In this document: piece after piece, positions 44,969 to 53,177 of the stretch
How the letters are laid out: every line of letters starts with the position of its first letter
Numbering within the stretch: the stretch's first letter is position 1
Assembly: GCF_902502825.2 (NCBI RefSeq)
Contig: NZ_LR723670.1
Location: 2,294,001-2,358,000 of the forward strand
From: Pseudorhizobium flavum
Lineage (GTDB): Bacteria; Pseudomonadota; Alphaproteobacteria; Rhizobiales; Rhizobiaceae
DNA: 64,000 bases
Reading direction: 5' to 3'
Translations under genes and position numbers: made by a program
Notes under the pieces: model-generated
Database searches by the model: none
Told to the model about the DNA's origin: nothing
What the model saw: only the letters and a program-made list of their open reading frames with translations

Positions 44969-46018
44969 TTGCCCTCCCTGAGAGACATCACGGTGATCGC
45001 GCCGCATTTCAAGCGGCGCCTGTCCGGCGTGACATCGACTGTGGTCCAGCTCGTGCCTGAACAGGTGCGCCTCGGCCGTGGCATCGTCACGCTGGGGCCC
45101 GGACTTCCCGACAGCCTGCCGAAGATGCGATGGGCGCAACTGCCTGAGCTCTGGAAACGCCCCGCGGGCGCGCGCAGCCGCGTCTGGCACGCCCGGCGCA
45201 ACAGCGAAATGCTGCCCGGCATCCTGATGCGATCGGTGCTGCGCATGCCGCTGAAGCTCCTCTTCACCTCCGCGGCACAACGCAATCACTCCCGCTATAC
45301 GAAATGGCTCATCCGCCAGATGGATGCGGTGGTCGCGACCAGCGCCCGCTCCGGCTCCTTCCTGGAAGTGCCCCATACCGTCATCCGGCATGGCATCGAC
45401 CTCGACGTTTTCCATCCTCCCCTATCAGAGGACGACACGGTCGCTGCGACCGGCTTGCCGGGCCGGTTCCTCGTTGGTTGCTTCGGACGTGTTCGCCACC
45501 AGAAGGGGACGGATCTCTTCGTCCGCGCGATGATCGAACTCCTGCCGCAGCACCCCGACTGGACGGCCGTCGTCTGCGGGCGAGTGACAGCCGAGCACCA
45601 GGCGTTCGGAGACGATTTGAAGCGGGCCGTCGCCGAAGCCGGCCTGTCGGACCGCATCCGTTTCCTGGGCGAAGTCGACGACATCAAGCCATGGTATCGC
45701 CGCCTGACGCTCTATGTCGCCCCCTCCCGCAACGAAGGCTTCGGGCTCACTCCGCTGGAGGCCATGGCTTCGCAGACCGCCGTTGTGGCGAGCGATGCCG
45801 GTGCCTATGCGGAACAGATCCTCGCTGGCGAGACGGGAGCCGTTGTGCCTGCCGGAAACTACGACGCGCTGCGCCATGCAATCGAACCCTATCTGGCCGA
45901 TCCAGGCCTCGTCGAAGAGCATGGACGGAACGGGCTGGAGCATGTCCGTGGAAGTTTTGCACTTCGTGGAGAAGCTCAGGCGCTTGAGAGGGTTTACAGC
46001 GCAATGATCAATCTCTAA
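44969..46018 (+). CDS. lpcC: LPS core mannosyltransferase LpcC-like (GT4)
   Basis: About 349 residues from the TTG at 44969; a CTG at 44978 is equally possible because homologues begin near MRDITVIAP. It is a GT-B glycosyltransferase: ITVIAPHFKRRLSGVTSTV, then GCFGRVRHQKGTDLFVRAM and the donor-binding EGFGLTPLEAMASQTAVVASDAGAY. It is very close to rhizobial LpcC/LpsB, which adds mannose to the Kdo of the lipopolysaccharide inner core and is needed for symbiosis and stress tolerance. It lies 7 bp after greA, an arrangement known from other rhizobia. Confidence 0.85.
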   Translation: MPSLRDITVIAPHFKRRLSGVTSTVVQLVPEQVRLGRGIVTLGPGLPDSLPKMRWAQLPELWKRPAGARSRVWHARRNSEMLPGILMRSVLRMPLKLLFTSAAQRNHSRYTKWLIRQMDAVVATSARSGSFLEVPHTVIRHGIDLDVFHPPLSEDDTVAATGLPGRFLVGCFGRVRHQKGTDLFVRAMIELLPQHPDWTAVVCGRVTAEHQAFGDDLKRAVAEAGLSDRIRFLGEVDDIKPWYRRLTLYVAPSRNEGFGLTPLEAMASQTAVVASDAGAYAEQILAGETGAVVPAGNYDALRHAIEPYLADPGLVEEHGRNGLEHVRGSFALRGEAQALERVYSAMINL

Positions 46019-46078
46019 CCCAGCGACAGATTGATCGCGATCGTCGATCGCACCCATGTTTTGCGGATAACAGCACCT

Positions 46079-46882
46079 ATGGACTCTCCCCGATCCGACG
46101 ACCTGGTCAATATCGTCTGCATGAAGTGGGGGACCCTCTACGGGCCGGAATATGTCAACAACCTGCGCCGGGGCGTGGCGAGACACTTGCACCGCCCTCA
46201 CCGGTTCGTCTGCTTCACCGACGATACCTCCGGTCTCGATGCATCGGTCGAGGCCCTTCCACTGCCGGAATTCGAGCTTCCTGAAGGCACGGGTGATCGG
46301 CGCTGGCGCAAGCTTTCGCTGTTTAAGAAGGAACTGGCCGACCTGAAGGGCACGACGCTGTTCCTCGACCTGGACCTCGTGGTCATCGACGACCTCGAGC
46401 CATTCTTCCAGCTGCCCAGCGAATTTCTGATCATCCGCGATGACGACCTCTTCCGAAGCAAGCCGCTCCGGCGCGTGAACCCGAAGCGCGATCGCTTCCT
46501 TCATTCCGTCGGCAACAGCTCGGTCTTCCGCTACGAGATCGGCGCAGCATCTTACATCTACGATGCTTACGTCGCCGATCCGCAATCGGCGCACGCGAAT
46601 TACGAGATCTCGCAGCAGTTTCAGAGCGCCCAGCTCGCCCTGCATGGCCAGCTTCAATACTGGCCGAAGGAATGGTGCGTGAGCTTCAAGAACGCTTGCG
46701 TGCCGCGTTACCTCAAGAGCTACCTGCAGGACCCTAGACCTCCGGCGGACGCGAAGATCGTCGTCTTTGCCGGATCGCCGAAAATGAGCGAGGTCCTGGA
46801 GGGCGGCGGCCAGAAATGGTACCGCCGCATCGGCAACGTTGATTGGCTCCGCGATGCCTGGGGAGGCCTGCAGCAGGCTTGA
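46079..46882 (+). CDS. Glycosyltransferase-like protein next to lpcC
   Basis: 267 residues from the ATG at 46079 (60 bp after lpcC). The frame opens earlier at a TTG but that part has poor composition. VNIVCMKWGTLYGPEYVNNL at the start and TTLFLDLDLVVIDDLEPFF in the middle, with a DLD metal site, are typical of GT-A type transferases like GT8. The following PSEFLIIRDDD and GNSSVFRYEIG segments line the acceptor pocket in relatives. A role in LPS or capsule decoration is suggested by lpcC. Acceptor and sugar are unknown. Confidence 0.72.
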   Translation: MDSPRSDDLVNIVCMKWGTLYGPEYVNNLRRGVARHLHRPHRFVCFTDDTSGLDASVEALPLPEFELPEGTGDRRWRKLSLFKKELADLKGTTLFLDLDLVVIDDLEPFFQLPSEFLIIRDDDLFRSKPLRRVNPKRDRFLHSVGNSSVFRYEIGAASYIYDAYVADPQSAHANYEISQQFQSAQLALHGQLQYWPKEWCVSFKNACVPRYLKSYLQDPRPPADAKIVVFAGSPKMSEVLEGGGQKWYRRIGNVDWLRDAWGGLQQA

Positions 46883-46895
46883 AGGTCGTCTTGGT

Positions 46896-47369
46896 CTAGA
46901 CTTCCACCAGCCCCAACTGCTTCACCTGGCGGATCGTCAGCATGGTGCGCACCGTATCGACGTGCTCATCCGCCGTCAGCTCCTCGATCACGAAGTTTTG
47001 GAATACGGTCAGATTTTCGGCCGTGCAGCGCAGCAGGAAATCGCTGTCGCCGGACACCATCCAGGCCTCGCGCACGATCGGCCAGGCCTCCACACGCTTC
47101 GCGAAGGATTTGAGGTCGGCATCGGCCTGCCGCTTCAGGCCGACCATGCAGAAGGCGACGAGATCGAAGCCAAGCTTCGGCCCGTTGAGCAGCGCGTGAT
47201 AGCCTTGGATCACCCCGCCCTCTTCAAGCTTGCGCACGCGCCGGAGACAAGGCGGGGCGGATATCCCCACCCGTTCGGCCAGCTCTACATTGGTCATCCG
47301 GCCGTCGCGTTGAAGTTCGCGCAATATCTTGATGTCGATGGCGTCCAGGTCGGCGCGAAGCACGGTCAT
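46896..47369 (-). CDS. Lrp/AsnC-family regulator
   Basis: 157 residues from the ATG at 47369, preceded by GAAGGGG; the open frame reaches 21 residues further without support. The helix-turn-helix is LDAIDIKILRELQRDGRMTNVELAERVGISAPPCLRRVRKLE, and the C-terminal RAM domain has CMVGLKRQADADLKSF and MVSGDSDFLLRC. Members of this family sense amino acids and assemble as octamers. The target is not known; it is divergent from trxB with 225 bp between starts, and could control itself or trxB. Confidence 0.92.
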   Translation of the reverse strand: MTVLRADLDAIDIKILRELQRDGRMTNVELAERVGISAPPCLRRVRKLEEGGVIQGYHALLNGPKLGFDLVAFCMVGLKRQADADLKSFAKRVEAWPIVREAWMVSGDSDFLLRCTAENLTVFQNFVIEELTADEHVDTVRTMLTIRQVKQLGLVEV

Positions 47370-47594
47370 CCCCTTCGTTTTCCCGAAGCTTTTAGCCGAA
47401 AGCCGCTTGAACGCAAGAATGTGCGCAGGCATATCCGCTCCGTCGTGCCAACTGATCTGTTGTTAACGCAAGGCTGCCCTTGATGTAGCGCATGGATCAC
47501 CCTTAAATGGCAGTAAGAGCGGCAGATTGGCATCGGCCTCCTTATATGAGGAAGCGCGACCGCGCGACGATCGGCCCCGCTGAAAGGAAATTCG

Positions 47595-48569
47595 ATGTCT
47601 GCCCGCCATACTGAAGTACTCATCATCGGCTCCGGCCCTGCCGGCTATACGGCCGCGATCTACGCGGCGCGCGCCATGCTGAAACCCGTCCTGATCGCCG
47701 GAATGGAACAGGGCGGCCAGCTGATGATCACGACCGATGTCGAGAACTATCCCGGCTTTGCTGACCCGATCCAGGGACCTTGGTTGATGGAGCAGATGCT
47801 CAACCAGGCAGTCCATGTCGGCGCCGAGATCGTCAACGACCTCGTTACCGAAGTTGAACTGACTCGCCGTCCCTTTACCGTCAGGACCGATTCCGGCGCC
47901 GTCTGGAGCGCCGACACGCTGATCATTGCAACGGGCGCGAAGGCGAAGTGGCTGGGCATCGAAAGCGAGCAGCGCTTCCAGGGCTTCGGCGTTTCCGCCT
48001 GTGCGACCTGCGACGGCTTCTTCTACCGCAACAAGGACGTCATCGTCGTCGGCGGCGGCAATTCCGCGGTCGAGGAAGCCCTCTACCTCTCCAACATTGC
48101 AAGGACGGTGACCGTCGTCCATCGCCGCGACAGCTTCCGCTCCGAGAAGATCCTGGCGGAACGCCTGTCCCAGCGACCGAACGTGAAGGTCCTGTGGAAC
48201 ACGGAAATCGCCGAGATTACCGGCGAGCCGGCCAAGCCTCCGATGCCGCCTTCGGTCAATGGCGTAAGGCTGCGCGACACGCGGACCGGCGAAGTGATCG
48301 AACACGCAATCGACGGTGTCTTCGTCGCAATCGGCCACGCGCCGGCGACAGAGCTGTTCAAGGACACACTCCGGATGAAGCCGAACGGCTATCTCTGGAC
48401 AGCGCCGGACTCGACCGCCACGAATGTTCCGGGCGTCTTTGCAGCGGGCGACGTCACCGATGACACGTTCCGGCAGGCCATCACGGCCGCGGGCCTGGGA
48501 TGCATGGCCGCGCTCGAGGCGGAACGCTATCTTGCCGGCATCCAGCCAATCGTCCAGGCCGCGGAGTGA
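47595..48569 (+). CDS. trxB: Thioredoxin reductase
   Basis: 324 residues with AAAGGAAA before the start. The FAD site GSGPAGYTAAIYAA is at 13-26, the redox pair CATC at 136-139 within SACATCDGFFYRNKD, and the NADPH-binding motif is VVGGGNSAVEEALYL. The second FAD motif GVFAAGDVTD is near the C-terminus. It reduces thioredoxin with NADPH. lsrB begins 10 bp after the stop, so reductase and redox-responsive regulator share a transcript, as in Sinorhizobium. Confidence 0.97.
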   Translation: MSARHTEVLIIGSGPAGYTAAIYAARAMLKPVLIAGMEQGGQLMITTDVENYPGFADPIQGPWLMEQMLNQAVHVGAEIVNDLVTEVELTRRPFTVRTDSGAVWSADTLIIATGAKAKWLGIESEQRFQGFGVSACATCDGFFYRNKDVIVVGGGNSAVEEALYLSNIARTVTVVHRRDSFRSEKILAERLSQRPNVKVLWNTEIAEITGEPAKPPMPPSVNGVRLRDTRTGEVIEHAIDGVFVAIGHAPATELFKDTLRMKPNGYLWTAPDSTATNVPGVFAAGDVTDDTFRQAITAAGLGCMAALEAERYLAGIQPIVQAAE

Positions 48570-48578
48570 CCGGATAGC

Positions 48579-49481
48579 ATGGGGGTACCTCTCGACTGGG
48601 ACAAGCTGAGGATATTTCACGCAGCGGCTGAAGCAGGCTCCTTCACCCACGCCGCCGACAAGCTGCATCTGTCCCAGTCGGCCATCAGCCGCCAGGTCAG
48701 CGCGCTGGAGCAGGATGTCGGCGTGAAACTCTTCCACCGCCATGCGCGCGGTCTCATCCTGACTGAGCAGGGCGAGCTCCTCTACAGGACGGCTCACGAC
48801 GTCCTGCTGAAGCTCGAGACGGTCAAGATGCAACTGACGGAGACGACGGAAAAGCCGTCGGGCAAGCTCCGCGTCACCACCACCGTCGGTCTGGGCCAAG
48901 GCTGGCTGACGGACAAGGTTCAGGAGTTCCTGCAGCTCTATCCGGAGATGTCGATTCAGCTCCTCCTCGACAACGAGGAACTCGACGTCAACATGCGCCA
49001 TGCCGACTGCGCCATCCGCTTGCGCCAGCCGCAACAGTCCGACCTCATTCAGCGCAAGCTGTTCACGGTGCACATGCATGTCTATGCCGCGCCCTCCTAC
49101 ATCAATCGCTTCGGCGAGCCCCACACGATCGAGGACCTCGACAATCACCGCATCATCACTTTCGGTGAGCCTGCCCCGAACTACCTCCTCGACGTGAACT
49201 GGCTGGAAAACGCCGGGCGGTCATCCGACAACCCGCGGGCACCTCACCTGCAGATCAACAGTCAGACATCGATCAAGAGAGCCTGCCTCCTGGGGATCGG
49301 CATCGCCGTCCTGCCAGACTATATCGTCGGCCGCGATCCCGGGCTCATCCAGTTGCCGCTCGCCGCCGACATTCCATCCTTCGATACCTATTTCTGCTAT
49401 CCTGATGAGATGAAGAACGCCGCCAAGCTGAAGGTCTTCCGCGACTTCATCGTCGCCAAGGCGAGGAACTGGAACTTCTGA
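48579..49481 (+). CDS. lsrB: LysR-family regulator LsrB/VtlR
   Basis: 300 residues. The winged helix has LDWDKLRIFHAAAEAGSFTHA and LSQSAISRQVSALEQDVGVKL. The C-terminal sensor domain has HADCAIRLRQPQQSDLIQRKL. Cysteines 144, 236 and 273 correspond to those studied as redox-sensitive in Sinorhizobium LsrB (shifted by two). LsrB controls LPS and glutathione-related genes and oxidative stress responses; the Brucella and Agrobacterium homologue VtlR activates an AbcR sRNA. Two AbcR-like RNAs follow directly, which fits that regulatory link. trxB is cotranscribed upstream. Confidence 0.95.
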   Translation: MGVPLDWDKLRIFHAAAEAGSFTHAADKLHLSQSAISRQVSALEQDVGVKLFHRHARGLILTEQGELLYRTAHDVLLKLETVKMQLTETTEKPSGKLRVTTTVGLGQGWLTDKVQEFLQLYPEMSIQLLLDNEELDVNMRHADCAIRLRQPQQSDLIQRKLFTVHMHVYAAPSYINRFGEPHTIEDLDNHRIITFGEPAPNYLLDVNWLENAGRSSDNPRAPHLQINSQTSIKRACLLGIGIAVLPDYIVGRDPGLIQLPLAADIPSFDTYFCYPDEMKNAAKLKVFRDFIVAKARNWNF

Positions 49482-49579
49482 GCAGTCTGGTTGAGCAGAT
49501 GCCCAAGTCCTGCGCATGCTGCATGGCTGGCCTGCAGTTTTGACCATTGTTCAGTGCACAAAAAACCACCATATCGCAC

Positions 49580-49697
49580 ACAGCTGATGCACATGGTGGC
49601 TTTCCTCCCAGTTCCACCGCAGCAGCTGTTCCCCTCTGGAGGTTTTTTGACCTTCACACTTATAGGGCCCTGGAGCGATCCGGTGGCCCTTTTTTTT
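49580..49697 (+). ncRNA. abcR1: AbcR-type (alpha-r15) sRNA, first copy
   Basis: A roughly 118-nt RNA is predicted. A -10 of CCATAT (49569-49574) gives the start near 49580. GGTGG (49595-49599) and CCACC (49614-49618) form a stem whose loop carries CTCCCA (49605-49610), the anti-Shine-Dalgarno motif of AbcR RNAs. A second single-stranded CCCCTCTGGAGG follows (49631-49642). The terminator is AGGGCC and GGCCCT with a T8 tail (49664-49697). AbcR RNAs act with Hfq to block translation of ABC-transporter mRNAs. Numbering of the copies is arbitrary; exact ends are estimates. Confidence 0.83.
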
Positions 49698-49751
49698 GCC
49701 CCGATGCTGGCCCGGCTCTTGCCGATTAAAACGAGCCTCCCATATTGCGTC

Positions 49752-49855
49752 GGGTTGGCTGGACTTGGCAACCTGCAGTTGCCGCTTCAGCTGTTCCCCT
49801 CTGGAGGTTTGACCTTCACACCTCGGGCCTGGAGTTTTCTCCCGGCCCTCTTTTT
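49752..49855 (+). ncRNA. abcR2: AbcR-type (alpha-r15) sRNA, second copy
   Basis: A second unit of about 104 nt. CCATAT (49740-49745) aligns with the -10 of the first copy and predicts the start near 49752. GGCAAC and GTTGCC (49767-49783) form the first stem, with a loop that lacks CTCCCA. The segment CAGCTGTTCCCCTCTGGAGG is identical to the first copy and GACCTTCACAC follows in both. The terminator has GGGCC and GGCCC around an inner GGAG/CTCC stem and a T-rich tail (49825-49855). The tandem order after lsrB is as known in rhizobia. Confidence 0.83.
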
Positions 49856-49877
49856 GTCTCTTAAAATCGGAAAAATA

Positions 49878-49891
49878 CGATCTATATATCG
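49878..49891. promoter_or_regulatory. Operator-like dyad overlapping the ArsR promoter
   Basis: A 14-bp dyad with one mismatched pair, CGATCTATATATCG, ends four bases before the ATG at 49895. TATATA (49883-49888) within it is a possible -10 whose start of transcription would coincide with the ATG. There is no ribosome-binding site. A repressor bound here would block its own gene. Confidence 0.45.
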
Positions 49892-49894
49892 CCT

Positions 49895-50209
49895 ATGGAC
49901 GATATAACCTCGATTGATCACGTCGATATCCTGAAGGTCTTGGCCCATCCCACGCGGCTGGAATTCCTAAACTGGATGCGTGAGCCCGAGAAGCATTTCA
50001 CCTCCCAGCTTCATCCACTGGAGATGGGCATCTGTTCGCAGCAGTTCGAGAAGCGCTGTGGTCTTTCCCAATCGACAGTCTCGGCCCATCTGGCCGCCCT
50101 CGACCGGGCTGGTCTGGTGGAGATCAGCCGTGTCGGCCAATGGTCCTTCTATCGCCGCAACGAGCCGGCGATCCAGGCTTTCCTCTCTGAGCTGAAAGAC
50201 AGGCTCTGA
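49895..50209 (+). CDS. ArsR-family regulator upstream of an ene-reductase
   Basis: 104 residues, one winged helix: LKVLAHPTRLEFLNWMREPE, then CGLSQSTVSAHLAALDRAGLVE and the wing ISRVGQWSFYRRNE. Two cysteines (GICSQQ and KRCGLS), ten residues apart around the recognition region, could sense electrophiles or redox state; this is inference. The ATG lacks a ribosome-binding site and may be translated from a leaderless message. The ene-reductase gene begins 35 bp after the stop, so this regulator most likely controls it and itself. Confidence 0.88.
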   Translation: MDDITSIDHVDILKVLAHPTRLEFLNWMREPEKHFTSQLHPLEMGICSQQFEKRCGLSQSTVSAHLAALDRAGLVEISRVGQWSFYRRNEPAIQAFLSELKDRL

Positions 50210-50244
50210 TTACCTCACAGCATCCTCCCAAGGAAAGGACTTCC

Positions 50245-51363
50245 ATGACCAATCTTTTCGACCCTATCAGGATCGGTGACATCGATGTCGCCAACCGTAT
50301 CGCCATGGCGCCGCTCACCCGGAACCGCTCCCCGCAGGCGATCCCCAACGACCTGAATGCCACGTATTACGAACAGCGCGCCACCGCCGGTTTGATCATC
50401 AGCGAAGGCACGCCCGTCAGCCAGCAGGGCCAAGGCTACGCCGACGTGCCCGGTCTCTACCTCCCGCAGGCGGTCGAAGGCTGGAAGAAGGTCACTGAGG
50501 GCGTCCATCAAAAGGGCGGCAAGATTGTCGCCCAGCTTTGGCACGTCGGCCGCGTCTCACATGTCTCCCTGCAGCCGAACGGCGGCTTTCCTGTTGCACC
50601 GTCCGCTGTCCCCGCCAAGTCCAAGACCTATGTCATAAACAAGGATGGCACCGGCGCCTTCGTCGAGACCTCGGAACCGCGGGCCCTGGAGGCCACCGAA
50701 ATCCCCGGCATTGTCGATGATTTCCGAAAGGCGGCTCGTGCCGCGATCGAGGCCGGCTTCGATGGTGTCGAGATCCACGGCGCCAACGGCTACCTAATTG
50801 ACCAGTTCCTAAAGACCGGCGCGAACCAGCGCACCGATGACTACGGTGGGTCGATTGAGAACCGCTCCCGCTTCCTGCTGGAAGTCGTCGATTCCGTGGC
50901 TGCGGAAATCGGCGGCGGCCGCACCGGCATCCGTCTCTCGCCGACGACTCCCGCCAACGGGATTTCGGACAAGAACCCCCAGCCGCTGTTCAACTATGTC
51001 GCAGAGCAACTGGCCAAGCGCAACCTGTCCTTCATACATGTCATCGAGGGAGCGACGGGTGGTGAGCGCGGCTTCCAGTACGAAGGAACTGCGTTCGACT
51101 ACGACGCCTTCCGCAACGCCTATCGCGAGGCCGGCGGCAAGGCAGGCTGGATGGTGAATAATGGCTACGATCGGGATGCGGCGATCGAGGCTGTCGCCAG
51201 TGGCCGCGCCGACCTCGTCTCCTTCGGGCGTCTCTTCATCGCCAATCCTGACCTGGTCGAACGCTTCCGCTCCAGTACCGCGCTCAACACACCGGATCGC
51301 GATACCTTCTACGGTGGAGGCGCAAAGGGCTACACCGACTACCCCTCGCTCGAAGCAGCCTGA
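50245..51363 (+). CDS. Old Yellow Enzyme family ene-reductase
   Basis: 372 residues with AAGGAAAGG before the start. FMN-binding TIM-barrel enzyme: NRIAMAPLTRNRSPQAIPND at the start, HVGRVSH with the conserved histidine region, and EIHGANGYLIDQFLKTGANQ followed by DDYGG. The IHGANGYLIDQF motif holds the His-Asn pair that binds the carbonyl of the substrate. It reduces activated C=C bonds of enals, enones, maleimides and nitro compounds with NAD(P)H, a detoxification role. The ArsR gene upstream probably makes it inducible by such electrophiles. Confidence 0.94.
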   Translation: MTNLFDPIRIGDIDVANRIAMAPLTRNRSPQAIPNDLNATYYEQRATAGLIISEGTPVSQQGQGYADVPGLYLPQAVEGWKKVTEGVHQKGGKIVAQLWHVGRVSHVSLQPNGGFPVAPSAVPAKSKTYVINKDGTGAFVETSEPRALEATEIPGIVDDFRKAARAAIEAGFDGVEIHGANGYLIDQFLKTGANQRTDDYGGSIENRSRFLLEVVDSVAAEIGGGRTGIRLSPTTPANGISDKNPQPLFNYVAEQLAKRNLSFIHVIEGATGGERGFQYEGTAFDYDAFRNAYREAGGKAGWMVNNGYDRDAAIEAVASGRADLVSFGRLFIANPDLVERFRSSTALNTPDRDTFYGGGAKGYTDYPSLEAA

Positions 51364-51369
51364 TCTTCA

Positions 51370-51398
51370 GAGGGGCGCCTCCGCGCGCCCCTCTTCCC
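51370..51398 (+). terminator. Terminator after the ene-reductase
   Basis: 9-bp perfect stem, GAGGGGCGC and GCGCCCCTC, with a 6-nt loop and a TTCC tail, 7 bp after the stop codon. Confidence 0.7.
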
Positions 51399-51480
51399 CG
51401 GGCAACCCATCATCTCTCAATAGCCTGGATGACCGGTGCCACTCGGTTCGGGACAGAATGTCCGTCTGAAAAGTCCGCGA

Positions 51481-51744
51481 TCAAGCCTGACGCTGTTCGT
51501 CCTCGCCGTCGACCACCTCTGCCTCGGGACGATCGCCGCCGTCACTGTACTCGGTGTGCCAAACGCCGTTCTCGTCCTGCCAGCTGATTTCTTCCGGCTC
51601 GCCACCGACCTGCTGCTCCGCTGCCACGATGCGGGCCGCCTGCAGGGCATCGGAATGCGTGGCGAACGTCTCGGAATACACGTCGCCGAGACGATAGGCC
51701 CAGCCACCATCATGCTGGACGACCTTGTAGACAACCTTGGTCAT
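51481..51744 (-). CDS. DUF2188-type small protein
   Basis: 87 residues from the ATG at 51744; the open frame continues upstream with poor composition. The start KVVYKVVQHDGGWAYRLGD and the following SETFATHSDALQAARIVAAEQ match the DUF2188 pattern, a small alpha-beta protein similar to the Par-like phage protein fold. The C-terminal third is acidic (SDGGDRPEAEVVDGEDEQ). It is found singly in many rhizobia, often among stress-induced small proteins. Function is unknown. Upstream DNA holds a GGAAC on the minus strand but no matching CGTT. Confidence 0.78.
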   Translation of the reverse strand: MTKVVYKVVQHDGGWAYRLGDVYSETFATHSDALQAARIVAAEQQVGGEPEEISWQDENGVWHTEYSDGGDRPEAEVVDGEDEQRQA

Positions 51745-51944
51745 GCTTCTCACGTCCTTTCTTTCGCCCGTCGCGCGGGGAACGCCCCGGCGCATCAGGT
51801 TCTGAGAAAGTGTCGTTGGCGCCGCGAGGTTCCAGTGCAGGGAGAAATATGACATCAAACCGGCAAGGCCGCAAACCACCCCCCGGTCAGACTTGATGCG
51901 TCGCTCCGGCACCATAGATAGCTGCACAGACTGAGGAACAGCCA

Positions 51945-53072
51945 GTGGCGCCCGCATCCATTCTGAAACAGGAAAGGCTTCTGCCGGTCGCGGCAGCGAT
52001 TGCGGTCCTTTTCTTCTTCACCGAACATTCGCTGCTGGAGATGGGGCAGACGGCCGCACTCATTGCCTCAGCCGCGCTGATCGCCGTCATCGTCCTTGCG
52101 TCGACTCGCGTCGCCCACCACGCCGAGGTCCTGGCCCGCAAGGTAGGCGACCCCTATGGCACGATGATCCTGACGCTATCGGCCGTAGCCGTCGAGGTCC
52201 TGATCCTCGCAATCATGATGCGTAGCGCGTCGTCGCCGACCCTCGTCCGCGACACGATCTACGCAGCGGTGATGCTGGACATCAACGGCATCCTCGGGCT
52301 CGCTGCGCTGCTGGGAGGGCTGCGGCACGGCGAGCAGTCCTATAATGACGATTCCAGTCGCACCTATAGCGTGATGATCCTCACCGCGATGGGCATCTCC
52401 ATGGTGGTACCGGAGTTCGTTCCGCGGGATCGCTGGCATCTGTACTCAGCCTTCACCATTGGCGCCATGGTGGCTCTTTACGCCCTCTTCCTGCGCATGC
52501 AGGTTGGCACCCACAGCTATTTCTTCAGCTACAGCTACCCGACAACCCATCGACGGGCCGCTGCGAGCGCAGCCGCTCAGGGGGCGGCCGAGGAGCCAGA
52601 GCACGATCCGGCCGAGGAATCCGCTGCCATCTCCATCGGCGTGATCCTCGTCGGCGTCATCATCATCGGCGTGCTTGCGGAATTCATGTCCACCCTCCTC
52701 AACGCCGGACTGGAGGGTACCGGCGCCCCGCCCGCAATGATGGCGGTGGTCGTGGCGACGATCTCGGCAGCGCCGGAAATACTGACCGCGCTACGCGCTG
52801 CGCTTCGAAACCAGATGCAGGCGGTGGTCAACATAGCACTCGGAGCGTCGCTCTCCACCGTCATCCTGACGGTCCCGGTGATGGAGGCGATCGCCCTCTA
52901 TACCGGCCAGCCCTTCCTGATGGCGATGACCCCGGTCCAGACCGTCATGGTCGCCATCACCCTGATCGCGGTGGCCATCAACCTGAACGACGGCCAGACC
53001 AATGCCATCGAGGGCATGACGCATTTCGTCCTCTTCGCAACCTTCGTGATGTTGACCATCCTGGGACTGTAA
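51945..53072 (+). CDS. chaA: Calcium/proton antiporter ChaA-like
   Basis: 375 residues from a GTG at 51945 (TGAGGAA upstream). About eleven helices in two halves of the CaCA fold. The ion-binding helices are GTMILTLSAVAVEVLIL in the first half and TISAAPEILTALRAAL in the second, with the essential glutamates. An acidic cytoplasmic loop near the middle (EEPEHDPAEES) is typical of ChaA and may sense cations. The protein exports Ca2+, and in E. coli also Na+ and K+ at high pH. It stands alone. Confidence 0.92.
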   Translation: MAPASILKQERLLPVAAAIAVLFFFTEHSLLEMGQTAALIASAALIAVIVLASTRVAHHAEVLARKVGDPYGTMILTLSAVAVEVLILAIMMRSASSPTLVRDTIYAAVMLDINGILGLAALLGGLRHGEQSYNDDSSRTYSVMILTAMGISMVVPEFVPRDRWHLYSAFTIGAMVALYALFLRMQVGTHSYFFSYSYPTTHRRAAASAAAQGAAEEPEHDPAEESAAISIGVILVGVIIIGVLAEFMSTLLNAGLEGTGAPPAMMAVVVATISAAPEILTALRAALRNQMQAVVNIALGASLSTVILTVPVMEAIALYTGQPFLMAMTPVQTVMVAITLIAVAINLNDGQTNAIEGMTHFVLFATFVMLTILGL

Positions 53073-53177
53073 TGTACGGACGTTGCAGTGCTGCGCGCGA
53101 TCCCATCGAACCTGTAGGTCTGTTGCAAACTGCAATAGCCGCCCTAGCTTCCACCGAAGCAACAGGAGGTCTGCGAA

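Noticed and set aside
47463..49148. A 561-residue minus-strand open frame antisense to trxB and lsrB
   Set aside because: Both sense genes have complete catalytic or DNA-binding motifs; the antisense frame has none.
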